This document shows, in pieces, positions 40,232 through 51,129 of a DNA stretch of 64,000 bases. Source of the DNA: Hydrogenophilaceae bacterium. Lineage in GTDB: Bacteria; Pseudomonadota; Gammaproteobacteria; Burkholderiales; Thiobacillaceae. Position 1 is the stretch's first letter; the number at the start of each line of letters is the position of its first letter. The position numbers and the translations under genes are program-made. The stretch spans positions 1 to 64,000 of the forward strand of contig JANJWO010000033.1 in assembly GCA_024709485.1 (NCBI GenBank), written 5' to 3'. The notes beneath the pieces were generated by a model. The model saw only the letters and a list, made by a program, of their open reading frames with translations, made no database searches and was not told the origin of the DNA.

Positions 40232-41200
40232 ATGCGTGCCTGGCTGCTCCCCGAAAACATCGAAGACGTGCTGCCGCCCAAGGCCTGGAGGCTGGAGGGC
40301 GTGCGCCGCGCCATGCTCGACCTGTTCCGCAGCCGTGGCTACGAACTGGTGGTGCCGCCGCTCATCGAGTATGTTGATTCGCTGCTCACCGGCGCCGGCA
40401 CCGACCTCGATCTCAAGACCTTCAAGCTGGTCGACCAGCTTTCCGGCCGCATGATGGGCGTACGCGCCGACATGACCCCGCAGGCTGCGCGCATCGACGC
40501 GCACCTGCTCGGCCACAATCCGGTCAACCGCCTGTGCTATGCCGGCAGCGTGCTGCACACCGTGCCGGACGGCGTGTATCGCTCGCGCGAGCCGATGCAG
40601 CTCGGCGCCGAGCTGTACGGCGTGGCCGGCGTGGAAGGCGACCTGGAAATCCTCAGCCTGATGCTGGATGCGCTGCAGGCGGCCGGCCTCGGGAACATTC
40701 AGCTCGATGTCGGCCATGTCGGCATCTATCGCGCACTGGTCGAGCAGGCCGGACTTTCGGCCGAACTGGAAGACGCCCTGTTCAAGGCATTGCAATCCAA
40801 GGCCGCCGACGAAGTCGCTGCGCTGTGCGCAGGACTGGATACGGGTATCGGCAAGGCGCTGGTGGCGCTCACCCAGCTTTATGGCGGTGCCGAAACCCTG
40901 CAGGCGGCGCGGGCGGCCCTGCCGGACGATGCGCGCATCCGCGCCGCGCTGGACACGCTCGCGCATCTGATCGAATCCCTGCAGGGGCGAGGCATCGAGC
41001 TTGCACTGGATTTTGCGGAGCTGCGCGGCTACGGCTATCACAGCGGCGTGGTGTTCGCCGCCTATACCGGCGGCCACAGCCGCGCCATCGCCCTCGGCGG
41101 GCGCTACGACGAGGCCGGCAGGGCCTTCGGCCGCGCGCGTCCCGCCACCGGATTCAGTCTTGACCTGCGCGAGCTGGTGGAAGCCGCGCCGGGCGAATAA
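40232..41200 (+). CDS. hisZ: ATP phosphoribosyltransferase regulatory subunit
   Basis: MRAWLLPENIEDVLPPKAWRLEGVRRAMLDLFRSRGYELVVPPLIEYVDSLL. Confidence 0.95.
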   Translation: MRAWLLPENIEDVLPPKAWRLEGVRRAMLDLFRSRGYELVVPPLIEYVDSLLTGAGTDLDLKTFKLVDQLSGRMMGVRADMTPQAARIDAHLLGHNPVNRLCYAGSVLHTVPDGVYRSREPMQLGAELYGVAGVEGDLEILSLMLDALQAAGLGNIQLDVGHVGIYRALVEQAGLSAELEDALFKALQSKAADEVAALCAGLDTGIGKALVALTQLYGGAETLQAARAALPDDARIRAALDTLAHLIESLQGRGIELALDFAELRGYGYHSGVVFAAYTGGHSRAIALGGRYDEAGRAFGRARPATGFSLDLRELVEAAPGE

Positions 41201-41211
41201 TCAAACCTTAG

Positions 41212-42516
<1,305 letters not shown>

Positions 42517-42529
42517 GCGCGGTTCGCTG

Positions 42530-42572
42530 AAGCCAAGAAAAAGCCGGGCGCAAGCCCGGCTTTTTTCTTGGC
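42530..42572 (+). terminator. intrinsic terminator of purA
   Basis: GCCAAGAAAAAGCCGGGCGCAAGCCCGGCTTTTTTCTTGGC. Confidence 0.9.
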
Positions 42573-42697
42573 CGCGAGCAGGCTCGCTTCGGCGTCGGCG
42601 GGTGCTGCCGACCCCAGCCGCCCCGCCTTTCCGGGGTATTGTTCCGGATTTGGGGGAGTGCCGCATCGCGGCGTGGCATAATGCGGCTGCGGCACGA

Positions 42698-42727
42698 AAA
42701 AAAGGCAGCCTAAGCTGCCTTTTTCCA
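42698..42727. terminator. terminator downstream of tRNA-Leu (minus strand), potentially bidirectional
   Basis: AAAAAAAGGCAGCCTAAGCTGCCTTTTTCC. Confidence 0.82.
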
Positions 42728-42736
42728 CTATATAGA

Positions 42737-42821
<85 letters not shown>

Positions 42822-42861
42822 GCGGAAGCCGCGTATTTTAAGGAAAGCGCATAAATTGTCA

Positions 42862-45114
42862 ATGAAGAAATCTGGTCGCGGACGCGGCAAGGCATCAATA
42901 TTCAAGGGTCTGCGGGCCCAGGACCCTTATCTGGAGCGGGAAATGGCCAAATACGGCCAGCCGCTGCCCTCCCGTGAATTTATCATGCAGGTGCTGGAAG
43001 AGGAGGGCAGGCCGATGTCTTTCGGCGCCATCGCCGGCCTGCTGAGCATCCGCGAGGACGAACTGCCGCTGTTCCAGCGCCGCCTGGGCGCCATGGCGCG
43101 CGACGGCCAGCTGATGCAGAACCGCCGCGACGAGTGGTGTTTGCCGACAAAACTGGATTTGATCCGCGGCCGCATCGAGGGCCATCCCGACGGCTTCGGC
43201 TTCGTGGTGCCGGACGAGGGCGGCGAGGACGTGTTCCTGTCGCCCAAGGAAATGCATCAGGTGCTGCACGGCGACAAGGTGCTGGCGCGCATTTCCGGCG
43301 TGGACCGCCGCGGCCGCCCGGAGGGCAAGATCGTCGAAGTGCTGGAGCGCGGCCTGTCCAAGGTGGTGGGGCGCTATTACGAGGAGCACGGCGTCGGCTT
43401 CCTGGTCGCGGAAAACCGCCGCATCAACCAGGACATCCTGATTCCGCGCGAATATGCCGCCGATGCCCGCTCGGCGCAGGTGGTGACGGTGGAGATCGTG
43501 TCCTGGCCGACCAAGCATTCCGAGGCGATCGGGCGCGTGGTGGAAGTGCTGGGCGACTTCACGGACCCCGGCATGGAAATCGAGATCGCGCTCCGGAAGC
43601 ACGACCTGCCGCACCTTTTCCCGGACGAAGTCGAGGCCCAGTCGAAGAAGCTGCCGAAGAAGGTGCTGAAAAAGGACTGGGACGGGCGCGAGGACGTGAC
43701 CCAGATTCCGCTGGTTACCATCGACAGCGAGACGGCGCGCGATTTCGACGACGCCGTGTACTGCGAGAAGGCCGGGCGCGGCTGGCGCCTGGTGGTGGCG
43801 ATCGCCGATGTCTCGCACTACGTCAAAGCCGGCGACGCGCTGGACGGCGAAGCCTACGACCGCGGCAATTCGGTGTACTTTCCGCGCCGCGTCATCCCCA
43901 TGCTGCCGGAGGCCCTGTCCAACGGGCTGTGCTCGCTGAACCCGCAGGTCGAGCGCCTGTGCATGGTGTGCGACATGAAGATCAACGCGCGCGGCGATCT
44001 TGGCGACTACCGCTTCTATCCGGCGGTGATGTATTCGCACGCGCGGCTGACCTATACCCAGGTGTGGAACTGGCTGTCGGGCGAGGAACAGCCGGACAAG
44101 GAACACAAGGCGCTGCTGCCGCATCTGCAGAACCTGCAGCAGTTGTTCCACCTGCTGTTGAAAAACCGCCAGCAGCGCGGCGCCATCGACTTCGAAAGTG
44201 TGGAAACGCGCATGCTGTTCGACGACCAGGGCAAGATCACCCGCATCGAGCCGGTGCATCGCAACGACGCGCACCGGCTGATCGAGGAATGCATGCTCGC
44301 CGCCAACACCTGCGCCGCCGATTTCCTGATCCAGAACAAGCGCCCGGGGCTGTACCGCGTGCACGAGGGCCCCACCCCGGAGAAGCTGCAGGCGCTGCGC
44401 GGCTTTCTCGGCGAGTTCGGCCTGCAACTGGGCGGCGGCGACGAGCCCCAGGCCAAGGATTACGCCGCGCTCTTGGAAAAGATCAAGCCGCGCCCGGACG
44501 CGCAGCTTTTGCAGACGGTGATGCTGCGCTCGCTCAAGCAGGCCCTGTACAGCCCGGACAATGCCGGGCACTTCGGCCTCGCCTACGACCATTACACCCA
44601 CTTCACCTCGCCGATCCGGCGCTATCCCGATCTGATGGTGCACCGCGCCATCAAGGCGGGGCTCGCCAAGGAGAAGCCGGGCAAGCTGCCGCTGGCCGAG
44701 ATCGGCATGCACTGCTCCCTGACCGAGCGCCGCGCCGACGAGGCCACGCGCGACGTCGAGGCCTGGCTCAAGACCTATTACATGCGCGATCGCATCGGCA
44801 ACGTCTATACCGGCACGGTTTCGGCCGCCACCAGCTTCGGCATCTTCGTGGCGCTGGACGAGGTGTTCGTCGAGGGCCTGGTGCACGTCACCGAGCTGGG
44901 CCAGGATTATTTCCACTATGACCAGAGCAAGCACTGGCTGATCGGCGAGCGCATCGGCAAGCGTTTCCGCCTGGGCGACCGGGTCACGGTCAAAGTCGTG
45001 CGCGCCGACATCGAGACCAGCAAGATCGATTTCACCCTGGTCGCGGAGCCCGTGCGTATCGAGCCCGCGGAAACCGAAAAGCCGGCCAAAAAAAGAAAGT
45101 CGAAGGAATCATGA
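42862..45114 (+). CDS. rnr: ribonuclease R
   Basis: RNB domain VTIDSETARDFDDAVYCEK, YTHFTSPIRRYPDLMVHRAIK, C-terminal S1 domain. Confidence 0.97.
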   Translation: MKKSGRGRGKASIFKGLRAQDPYLEREMAKYGQPLPSREFIMQVLEEEGRPMSFGAIAGLLSIREDELPLFQRRLGAMARDGQLMQNRRDEWCLPTKLDLIRGRIEGHPDGFGFVVPDEGGEDVFLSPKEMHQVLHGDKVLARISGVDRRGRPEGKIVEVLERGLSKVVGRYYEEHGVGFLVAENRRINQDILIPREYAADARSAQVVTVEIVSWPTKHSEAIGRVVEVLGDFTDPGMEIEIALRKHDLPHLFPDEVEAQSKKLPKKVLKKDWDGREDVTQIPLVTIDSETARDFDDAVYCEKAGRGWRLVVAIADVSHYVKAGDALDGEAYDRGNSVYFPRRVIPMLPEALSNGLCSLNPQVERLCMVCDMKINARGDLGDYRFYPAVMYSHARLTYTQVWNWLSGEEQPDKEHKALLPHLQNLQQLFHLLLKNRQQRGAIDFESVETRMLFDDQGKITRIEPVHRNDAHRLIEECMLAANTCAADFLIQNKRPGLYRVHEGPTPEKLQALRGFLGEFGLQLGGGDEPQAKDYAALLEKIKPRPDAQLLQTVMLRSLKQALYSPDNAGHFGLAYDHYTHFTSPIRRYPDLMVHRAIKAGLAKEKPGKLPLAEIGMHCSLTERRADEATRDVEAWLKTYYMRDRIGNVYTGTVSAATSFGIFVALDEVFVEGLVHVTELGQDYFHYDQSKHWLIGERIGKRFRLGDRVTVKVVRADIETSKIDFTLVAEPVRIEPAETEKPAKKRKSKES

Positions 45115-45848
45115 AAGAGCGCTGGATCTACGGTTTTCACGCCATTCGCGCGCGCCTGCGTGCCGCGCCGGAGTCGGTGAAAGAGGTCTGGGCCGACGAG
45201 GGCCGCCACGACGCGCGCATGAAGGCTCTGCTCGCCCTGATGAGCGGTACCGGCGTCACCGTGCGCATGGCCGACGGCGGCCGGCTCGACAAAATGGTGG
45301 GCGGCGCGCGCCACCAGGGTGTGGTGGCCAAAGTCGAACCGGTCGCCATGGCGCGCACGCTGGATGAGGTGCTGGAGGCTATTGAAGGCGCGCCGCTCGT
45401 GGTGGTGCTGGACGGCGTCACCGACCCGCACAACCTCGGCGCCGTGCTGCGCTCGGCCGACGCCTTTGGCGCGCATGCGGTGATTGCGCCCAAGGACAAG
45501 TCGGTGGGGCTCAATGCCACGGTGGAAAAAGTCGCCTGCGGCGCCGCCGAGACCGTGCCCTATCTGATGGTGACCAATCTCGCGCGCAGCCTCGATGAAC
45601 TGAAGGAACACCGGGTGTGGACGGTGGCCGCGGATGCGGCGGCGGACAAGAGCATCGCCCAGATCGACGCCAAATCCGGCGTTGCCTGGGTGCTGGGTGC
45701 GGAAGGCGCCGGCCTGCGCCAGCTGACGAAGAGGACCTGCGACGAAACGGCGCGCATTCCCATCGGCGGTTCGGTGGAAAGTTTGAACGTTTCGGTGTCG
45801 GCGGCGATCTGCCTGTACGAGACGGCGCGACAGCGGGGGCAAGAATGA
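45111..45848 (+). CDS. rlmB: 23S rRNA (guanosine2251-2'-O)-methyltransferase RlmB
   Basis: YGFHAIRARL, LDGVTDPHNLGAVLRSADAFG, IPIGGSVESLNVSVSAAICLYE (SpoU). Confidence 0.96.
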   Translation: MKERWIYGFHAIRARLRAAPESVKEVWADEGRHDARMKALLALMSGTGVTVRMADGGRLDKMVGGARHQGVVAKVEPVAMARTLDEVLEAIEGAPLVVVLDGVTDPHNLGAVLRSADAFGAHAVIAPKDKSVGLNATVEKVACGAAETVPYLMVTNLARSLDELKEHRVWTVAADAAADKSIAQIDAKSGVAWVLGAEGAGLRQLTKRTCDETARIPIGGSVESLNVSVSAAICLYETARQRGQE

Positions 45849-45865
45849 ATCCGAAAAAACAGCCA

Positions 45866-45974
45866 GCCACAGAGAACACAGAGTTCACAGAGGAAAACCA
45901 AGGCCGCTGTGGCAGTGGTGACCCGCTCTCAGGCAATGCCTTCGTGCATCACGCGTGAGTCTTCTCTGTGTCTA
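45866..45974. repeat. intergenic dyad repeat, CAGAGG family (asymmetric copy)
   Basis: Left CCACAGAGA/ACACAGAGT/TCACAGAGG; right arm reverse complement only ACACAGAGAAGACTC. Confidence 0.65.
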
Positions 45975-45991
45975 GAAGCGAGGTTTTAACG

Positions 45992-46537
45992 ATGAACGAA
46001 TACGATGCGCGCGACATCCTGCTGGCCTCGGAGGAAGTCGCCGATGCCAAAACCGTGCAGGCCAGCCTGGACCGCCTCGGCCGCGAGATCAGCGACGTCC
46101 TGCACGAACGCTTCCCGCTGGTGCTGCCGGTGATGGGCGGCGCCATCGTGTTCGCCGGGCAGCTGCTGCCGCGTCTCACCTTTCCCATGGAATTCGATTA
46201 TCTGCATGTCAGCCGCTATCGCGGCAAGACCCAGGGCGGGGCCGTCGAGTGGCGCGTGCTGCCCGGCAAATCCGTCTCCGGGCGCACCGTGCTGGTCATC
46301 GACGACATCCTCGATGAGGGCGAGACGCTTTTTGCGGTCAGGCAGAAGCTCGTGGAAATGGGGGCGGCCCGTGTGCACACCGCGGTGCTCGCGGACAAGG
46401 AAATCCAGCGGGCGAAGCCGATACAGGCCGACTTCGTCGGGCTGAAAGTGCCCAATCGCTTCGTGTTCGGCTGCGGCATGGATGCCTACGGCCTGTGGCG
46501 CAACCTGCCCGAAATACGGGCGCTGAAAGAAGAATAG
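45992..46537 (+). CDS. hpt: hypoxanthine-guanine phosphoribosyltransferase
   Basis: VLVIDDILDEGETLFAV PRPP motif, FVGLKVPNRFVFGCGMDAYGLWRNLPEI. Confidence 0.93.
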   Translation: MNEYDARDILLASEEVADAKTVQASLDRLGREISDVLHERFPLVLPVMGGAIVFAGQLLPRLTFPMEFDYLHVSRYRGKTQGGAVEWRVLPGKSVSGRTVLVIDDILDEGETLFAVRQKLVEMGAARVHTAVLADKEIQRAKPIQADFVGLKVPNRFVFGCGMDAYGLWRNLPEIRALKEE

Positions 46538-46554
46538 AGGAAGGAAGCATCCAA

Positions 46555-47316
46555 ATGTTGGGAATCATCGGCGGCACCGGTCTGACCAAGCTGGCCAATC
46601 TGGAAATCACCCGCCGCCAGGTGGCGCGCACGCCCTACGGCGAGCCGTCCGGCGCGCTCACCGTAGGCCGCATCTGCGGCACGGAAGTCGTCTTCCTGGC
46701 CCGCCATGGCTATGGCCACACCATTCCGCCGCATGAGGTGAACTATCGCGCCAATCTCTGGGCGCTGAAGGATTTCGGCGTGGACCGCATCGTGTCGGTG
46801 GCGACGGTCGGCGGCATCAAGCCGGAACTGCCGGCCGGCAGCCTCGTGGTGCCGCATCAGCTGATCGACTACACCTGGGGGCGCCCCCATACCTTCGTGA
46901 TTTCGGGGGCGAAGCCCGTGACCCATCTGGATTTCACCGAACCCTACTGCAGCGCCATGCGGCAGGACATTCTCCGCGCCGCCGCGCACAAGCAGATCGG
47001 CATCCGCGACGGCGGCGTCTATGCGGTCGCCCAGGGCCCGCGCCTGGAAACCGCCGCCGAAATCGACCGCTTCGAGCGCGACGGCTGCGACATGGTCGGT
47101 ATGACCGGCATGCCGGAGGCCTATCTCGCGCGCGAGCTCGACATCTGCTATGCCGCGATCGGCGTGGTGGTGAACGACGCGGCGGGGCGCGGCGCGTCCA
47201 GGAACGGCATTCGCGAGGAGGACATCATGCGTGTGCTGGACAGCCTCATGAGCCGCGTGCGCATCCTGCTGGAGGAACTGGTCGTGCTGCAGCAGCCGGA
47301 CGCCTGCACCGTCTAA
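46555..47316 (+). CDS. S-methyl-5'-thioinosine (or thioadenosine) phosphorylase
   Basis: [61 protein letters not shown]; RHGxGHxIPPHxVNYRAN resembles the bacterial MTIP subgroup. Confidence 0.9.
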   Translation: MLGIIGGTGLTKLANLEITRRQVARTPYGEPSGALTVGRICGTEVVFLARHGYGHTIPPHEVNYRANLWALKDFGVDRIVSVATVGGIKPELPAGSLVVPHQLIDYTWGRPHTFVISGAKPVTHLDFTEPYCSAMRQDILRAAAHKQIGIRDGGVYAVAQGPRLETAAEIDRFERDGCDMVGMTGMPEAYLARELDICYAAIGVVVNDAAGRGASRNGIREEDIMRVLDSLMSRVRILLEELVVLQQPDACTV

Positions 47317-47321
47317 CCGCC

Positions 47322-47855
47322 ATGGCCGTGCGCGAAGTGCTCAGGATGGGCGACCCGCGCCTGCTGCGCGCCGCGCGCCCGGTTGAGGCGTTCTCCACCC
47401 CGGCATTGCACGGGCTGGTGCGCGACCTGACCGACACCATGCGCCATCTCAACGGCGCCGGTCTGGCGGCGCCGCAGATCGGGGTGGACCTGCAGCTGGT
47501 CATTTTCGAGGTGGAAAACAATCCGCGCTACCCGGATGCCGGCAAGGTGCCGTTCACCGTGCTGGCCAATCCGCGCCTGACGCCGCTGTCCGAGCGGATG
47601 GAAGAAGGCTGGGAGGGCTGCCTGTCGGTGCCCGGCCTGCGCGGCCTGGTGCCGCGTTACGTCAGCCTGCGCTATCAGGGCTTCGACGCCGACGGCAGAG
47701 CGATCGAGCGCACGGTGGAGGGTTTCCACGCGCGCGTGGTGCAGCATGAGGTCGATCATCTGCTGGGCATTCTCTACCCCATGCGCCTGCGCGATCTCCG
47801 CAATTTCGGCTTTACCGAGGTGCTGTTTCCGGGGCCGGACCGCAACGACGGCTGA
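47322..47855 (+). CDS. def: peptide deformylase
   Basis: [27 protein letters not shown]. Confidence 0.97.
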   Translation: MAVREVLRMGDPRLLRAARPVEAFSTPALHGLVRDLTDTMRHLNGAGLAAPQIGVDLQLVIFEVENNPRYPDAGKVPFTVLANPRLTPLSERMEEGWEGCLSVPGLRGLVPRYVSLRYQGFDADGRAIERTVEGFHARVVQHEVDHLLGILYPMRLRDLRNFGFTEVLFPGPDRNDG

Positions 47856-47966
47856 ACCTGCCGTTTTCAAATGACCAGCCGCCGATGAACGGCCTAAAGC
47901 CGGCCGGGATTTGGCCGCTAACACGCTTGCGCGGCAACTTTGTCTTACTTTTTTAATCGAGCAAGC

Positions 47967-48317
47967 GTGACTCCGGAGAACAACCGCCCCCCCTCGATCG
48001 ACATCAAGCGCCTGACCCATGCCGCGGCCCTGCTGATGGCGGTGAACCAGCGCTGGAATGCGCCCGGTCGCGACAAGCTCCTGGGCGAGGCGCTCGAAGC
48101 CAGCCGCCAGACCTGGAAGGACATCCAGCAGGCCTTGTCGGATGATAGTTCCGGCGTGCCGCTGGCGATACGCAACAACCTGCTGATCGTGAGCGTGTAT
48201 GCCGAGGGCAAGCTCGAGGAAATCGAGCAATCTCCGGATCAGGACAGGCTGGCCTCGCTGATCGAACTGACCCGCAGCCTTGCCATGAGCCTGCGCGAAT
48301 GGCGTTCGGCGGTATGA
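47967..48317 (+). CDS. hypothetical protein, faintly FlaF-like helical pattern
   Basis: MTPENNRPPSIDIKRLTHAAALLMAVNQRWNAPGRDKLLGEALEASRQTWKDIQQALSDDSSGVPLAIRNNLLIVSVYAEGKLEEI; GTG start proposed. Confidence 0.6.
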   Translation: MTPENNRPPSIDIKRLTHAAALLMAVNQRWNAPGRDKLLGEALEASRQTWKDIQQALSDDSSGVPLAIRNNLLIVSVYAEGKLEEIEQSPDQDRLASLIELTRSLAMSLREWRSAV

Positions 48318-48342
48318 ACAATAAAAATCTAGAGCGGAGAAA

Positions 48343-48561
48343 ATGGATCACATCGACATTGCGTATCGGGCAGCCGAAAAAACCGTAGACGGCATCGGAC
48401 GGGGCGGCGCCATCAAGCCCAAGCGATCGGACACCAAGCCGGTGCCGCAGGAAAAGCCCAAGCCGGAAGGCCGCAAGCCGGGCGGCAAGAAAACCGTGGT
48501 GCCGCGCCGCGCCCCCGCGCGCGGCAAATATATCGACGAGTACGCCAGCCCCCCCGGCTGA
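48343..48561 (+). CDS. small basic Lys/Pro-rich hypothetical protein
   Basis: MDHIDIAYRAAEKTVDGIGRGGAIKPKRSDTKPVPQEKPKPEGRKPGGKK...KYIDEYASPPG; preceded by a purine-rich GAGCGGAGAAA. Confidence 0.55.
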   Translation: MDHIDIAYRAAEKTVDGIGRGGAIKPKRSDTKPVPQEKPKPEGRKPGGKKTVVPRRAPARGKYIDEYASPPG

Positions 48562-51129
48562 TCAGGCCTGCTCCAGGACGCCGAGCAGGTCTCTTTCCAG
48601 TTCCAGCAAGGTTTTCGGATTTTCCAGCATGGGGCCGCGGATCAGGAAGCGGTCTTCCACGCGCTCGCCCAGGGTATGGATCTTGGCGCTGTACAGGCTG
48701 ACGTCGTGCTTTTGGAAAACCAGGGCGATGCGGTGCAAGAGGCCGGTGCGGTCGCCGCCGGTCAGCGACAGCACGTGGTAGCGCCCGCGCTCGTCGGGGC
48801 GTATCTCCACTTCGGGCGGAATCGGGAAATGCCTCAGGCGTCTGGAGGGGCGGCCGGCCGGGACCGCTTCGGGCCGCCGCTCGGGGTCCAGCGCCAGCGC
48901 CAGCTCATGCTCGATGAACTGCAGGAAATCCCGGTACTGGACTTCGCGCTGGCCGTCATCCAGAACCTGGAAGCTGTCGAGCGCGCGGCCATGCCCGCTG
49001 GTGTGGATTTTCGCTTCCACCACGCTGAACTGATTGCGCGCGAAGAATCCGCACACCCTGGCGAACAGGCCCGGCATGTCGGGGCTGTAGACCAGCACCT
49101 GGATGCCGTCGCCGCCGGGCGACAGCCGCGCGCGCACGATGGCGCGGTCGGGGACGGGGTTCCGCCACAGCATGCGCGCATGCCAGGCGATGTCCTGAGC
49201 GTCGAAACGCAGGAAATAGCTGTCGTCGAGCTGCTGCCACAATTGCGCGGCGGCATCCGGCGCGATGCCGTAGAGCGCCAGTTTCGCCTGCGCCTCTGCG
49301 CGCTTTTCGGCCAGCCCGCCGCCCGCCGGCGCCTGCCCGGCCAGGTGCGACTGCACGGCGTTGTAGAGGTTTTCCAGCAGCTTGCCTTTCCAGACGTTCC
49401 AGATCTTCGGGCTGGTGCCGCGGATGTCGGCGACGGTCAATATGTAGAGCGCGTCGAGGTGGCGCAAGTCGCCCATGCGCGCGGCGAATCCTTCGATCAC
49501 CGCGCTGTCGCCCAGATCCTCCTTTTGCGCGGTGCGCGACATGGAGAGGTGCTCCCGCACCAGCCAGGCGACCAGTTCCACGTCCTCGCGCGCCAGGCCG
49601 TGCGCCTTGCAGAAGCGGCGCGCATCCTGCATGCCCAGTTGCGAGTGGTCGCCGCTGCGGCCCTTGGCGATATCGTGAAACAGCGCGGCCAGGTACAGCA
49701 GTTCGGGCTTGTCGAATGCCTGCATCAGCCGCGAGGCGAGCGGATACTCGTGCGAGAACTCGGCGATGGCGAAACGCCGCACGTTGCGCAGCACTGCCAG
49801 GGTGTGCTCGTCGACGGTGTAGATATGGAAGCCGTCGTGCTGCATCTGCCCGGCGATGCGGCCGAACGCCGGCAGGTAGCGCCCGAGGATGCCGTAGCGC
49901 GACATGGCGGCAAACGCCCAGGTCACGCCGGACGGCTCGCGCAGGATGCCGAGGAATGCCTCGCGGTTCCTCGGGTCGTTGCGAAAGCGCCGGTCGATGC
50001 GGGTGCGCGCGCGCCACAAGGTGCGCAGCGTGGCGGGTTCGAAGGCGGTGACCGACTGCCGCATGGCGGCGCGGAATGCGCGGAAGATCGCGGACGGGTC
50101 GGACAGGAACAGATTCGCATCGCGCGCCGCCAGCAGCTTGCCGCGCAGCAAAAATTCCGCGTCCACGGCGGTTTCGGCCAGGGTTTCGCGCATGAAGCGG
50201 GCCTGCAGCACGGGCAGCAGCATTTCGTTGGCGAGCAGGGCCTGCTTGGCGGCGCGATAGTAGCGCTGCATCAGCAGTTCGCTCGGATGGCGGGTCGGCG
50301 TCGCCGCGATGCCGAGCGCGGCGGCGAGACGGCTTTGGTAGTCGAAGACCAGGCGGTCCTCGCGGCGGCGCGCAATCAGATGCAGATGGATGCGCAGCAG
50401 GTTGAGGGTTTGCCGGGTGCGGGAAAAACGCTGCGCTTCCTGGCGGGTAAGCCGCCCCGACTTCACCAGGTTGTCGCGGCCGCCTTGCGCGCCGGCGGCC
50501 CGCACCAGCCACTGGATCATGTGCAGGTCGCGCAAGCCGCCGGGGCTGTCCTTCAGATTGGGCTCCAGGCTGTATGCGCTGTCCCCGAAGCGGTTGTGCC
50601 GGTTTTTCTGTTCGAGCAGCTTGCCTTCGGCGAAGCGCCGCGCATCGAAACGCGCCTGAAATGCGCGCCTGAACGCCCCGAACAGCCGCGCGTTGCCCCA
50701 CAGCCTGCGCGCTTCCAGCAGCGCGGTCTCGATGGTGATGTCCCGGTCGGCCTCGCTCGCGCACTCCTGCGGCGTGCGGATGCTGTGGCCGATTTCCAGG
50801 CCGATGTCCCAGCAGGCCCGCACCCAGGCCTCCAGGCCGGCACGCATGGCCTCGTCCGGCTCGTGCGGGATGAGCAGGAGCAGGTCGACGTCGGAGGCGG
50901 GAAACAGCTCGCCGCGGCCATAGCCGCCCACCGCGGCCAGGCATGCCGTGTCCGGCAGCAGCGCCGCGCACAAGTCGCCCAGCACCCCGTCCACCAGGCG
51001 GGCGTGGCGTTGCAGATAGGTTTGCGGCCTGGGGCGGGCGAGGAATTCGGCGGCCAGCGATTCGCGGCCAAGTTTCAGACGCCGGCGCAGGCCAGGCAGG
51101 AGCGAGGCGCTCGCGGCCTCGGGCGCCAT
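48562..51129 (-). CDS. glnD: [protein-PII] uridylyltransferase GlnD
   Basis: AAVGGYGRGELFPASDVDLLLL nucleotidyltransferase, HD domain LAALFHDIAKGRSGDHS, two C-terminal ACT domains. Confidence 0.96.
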   Translation of the reverse strand: MAPEAASASLLPGLRRRLKLGRESLAAEFLARPRPQTYLQRHARLVDGVLGDLCAALLPDTACLAAVGGYGRGELFPASDVDLLLLIPHEPDEAMRAGLEAWVRACWDIGLEIGHSIRTPQECASEADRDITIETALLEARRLWGNARLFGAFRRAFQARFDARRFAEGKLLEQKNRHNRFGDSAYSLEPNLKDSPGGLRDLHMIQWLVRAAGAQGGRDNLVKSGRLTRQEAQRFSRTRQTLNLLRIHLHLIARRREDRLVFDYQSRLAAALGIAATPTRHPSELLMQRYYRAAKQALLANEMLLPVLQARFMRETLAETAVDAEFLLRGKLLAARDANLFLSDPSAIFRAFRAAMRQSVTAFEPATLRTLWRARTRIDRRFRNDPRNREAFLGILREPSGVTWAFAAMSRYGILGRYLPAFGRIAGQMQHDGFHIYTVDEHTLAVLRNVRRFAIAEFSHEYPLASRLMQAFDKPELLYLAALFHDIAKGRSGDHSQLGMQDARRFCKAHGLAREDVELVAWLVREHLSMSRTAQKEDLGDSAVIEGFAARMGDLRHLDALYILTVADIRGTSPKIWNVWKGKLLENLYNAVQSHLAGQAPAGGGLAEKRAEAQAKLALYGIAPDAAAQLWQQLDDSYFLRFDAQDIAWHARMLWRNPVPDRAIVRARLSPGGDGIQVLVYSPDMPGLFARVCGFFARNQFSVVEAKIHTSGHGRALDSFQVLDDGQREVQYRDFLQFIEHELALALDPERRPEAVPAGRPSRRLRHFPIPPEVEIRPDERGRYHVLSLTGGDRTGLLHRIALVFQKHDVSLYSAKIHTLGERVEDRFLIRGPMLENPKTLLELERDLLGVLEQA

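Noticed and set aside
42895-44934. 679-aa ORF antisense to rnr
   Set aside because: Composition (runs of VAQHLQ/HHR) matches antisense translation of a GC-rich gene; no domain motif.
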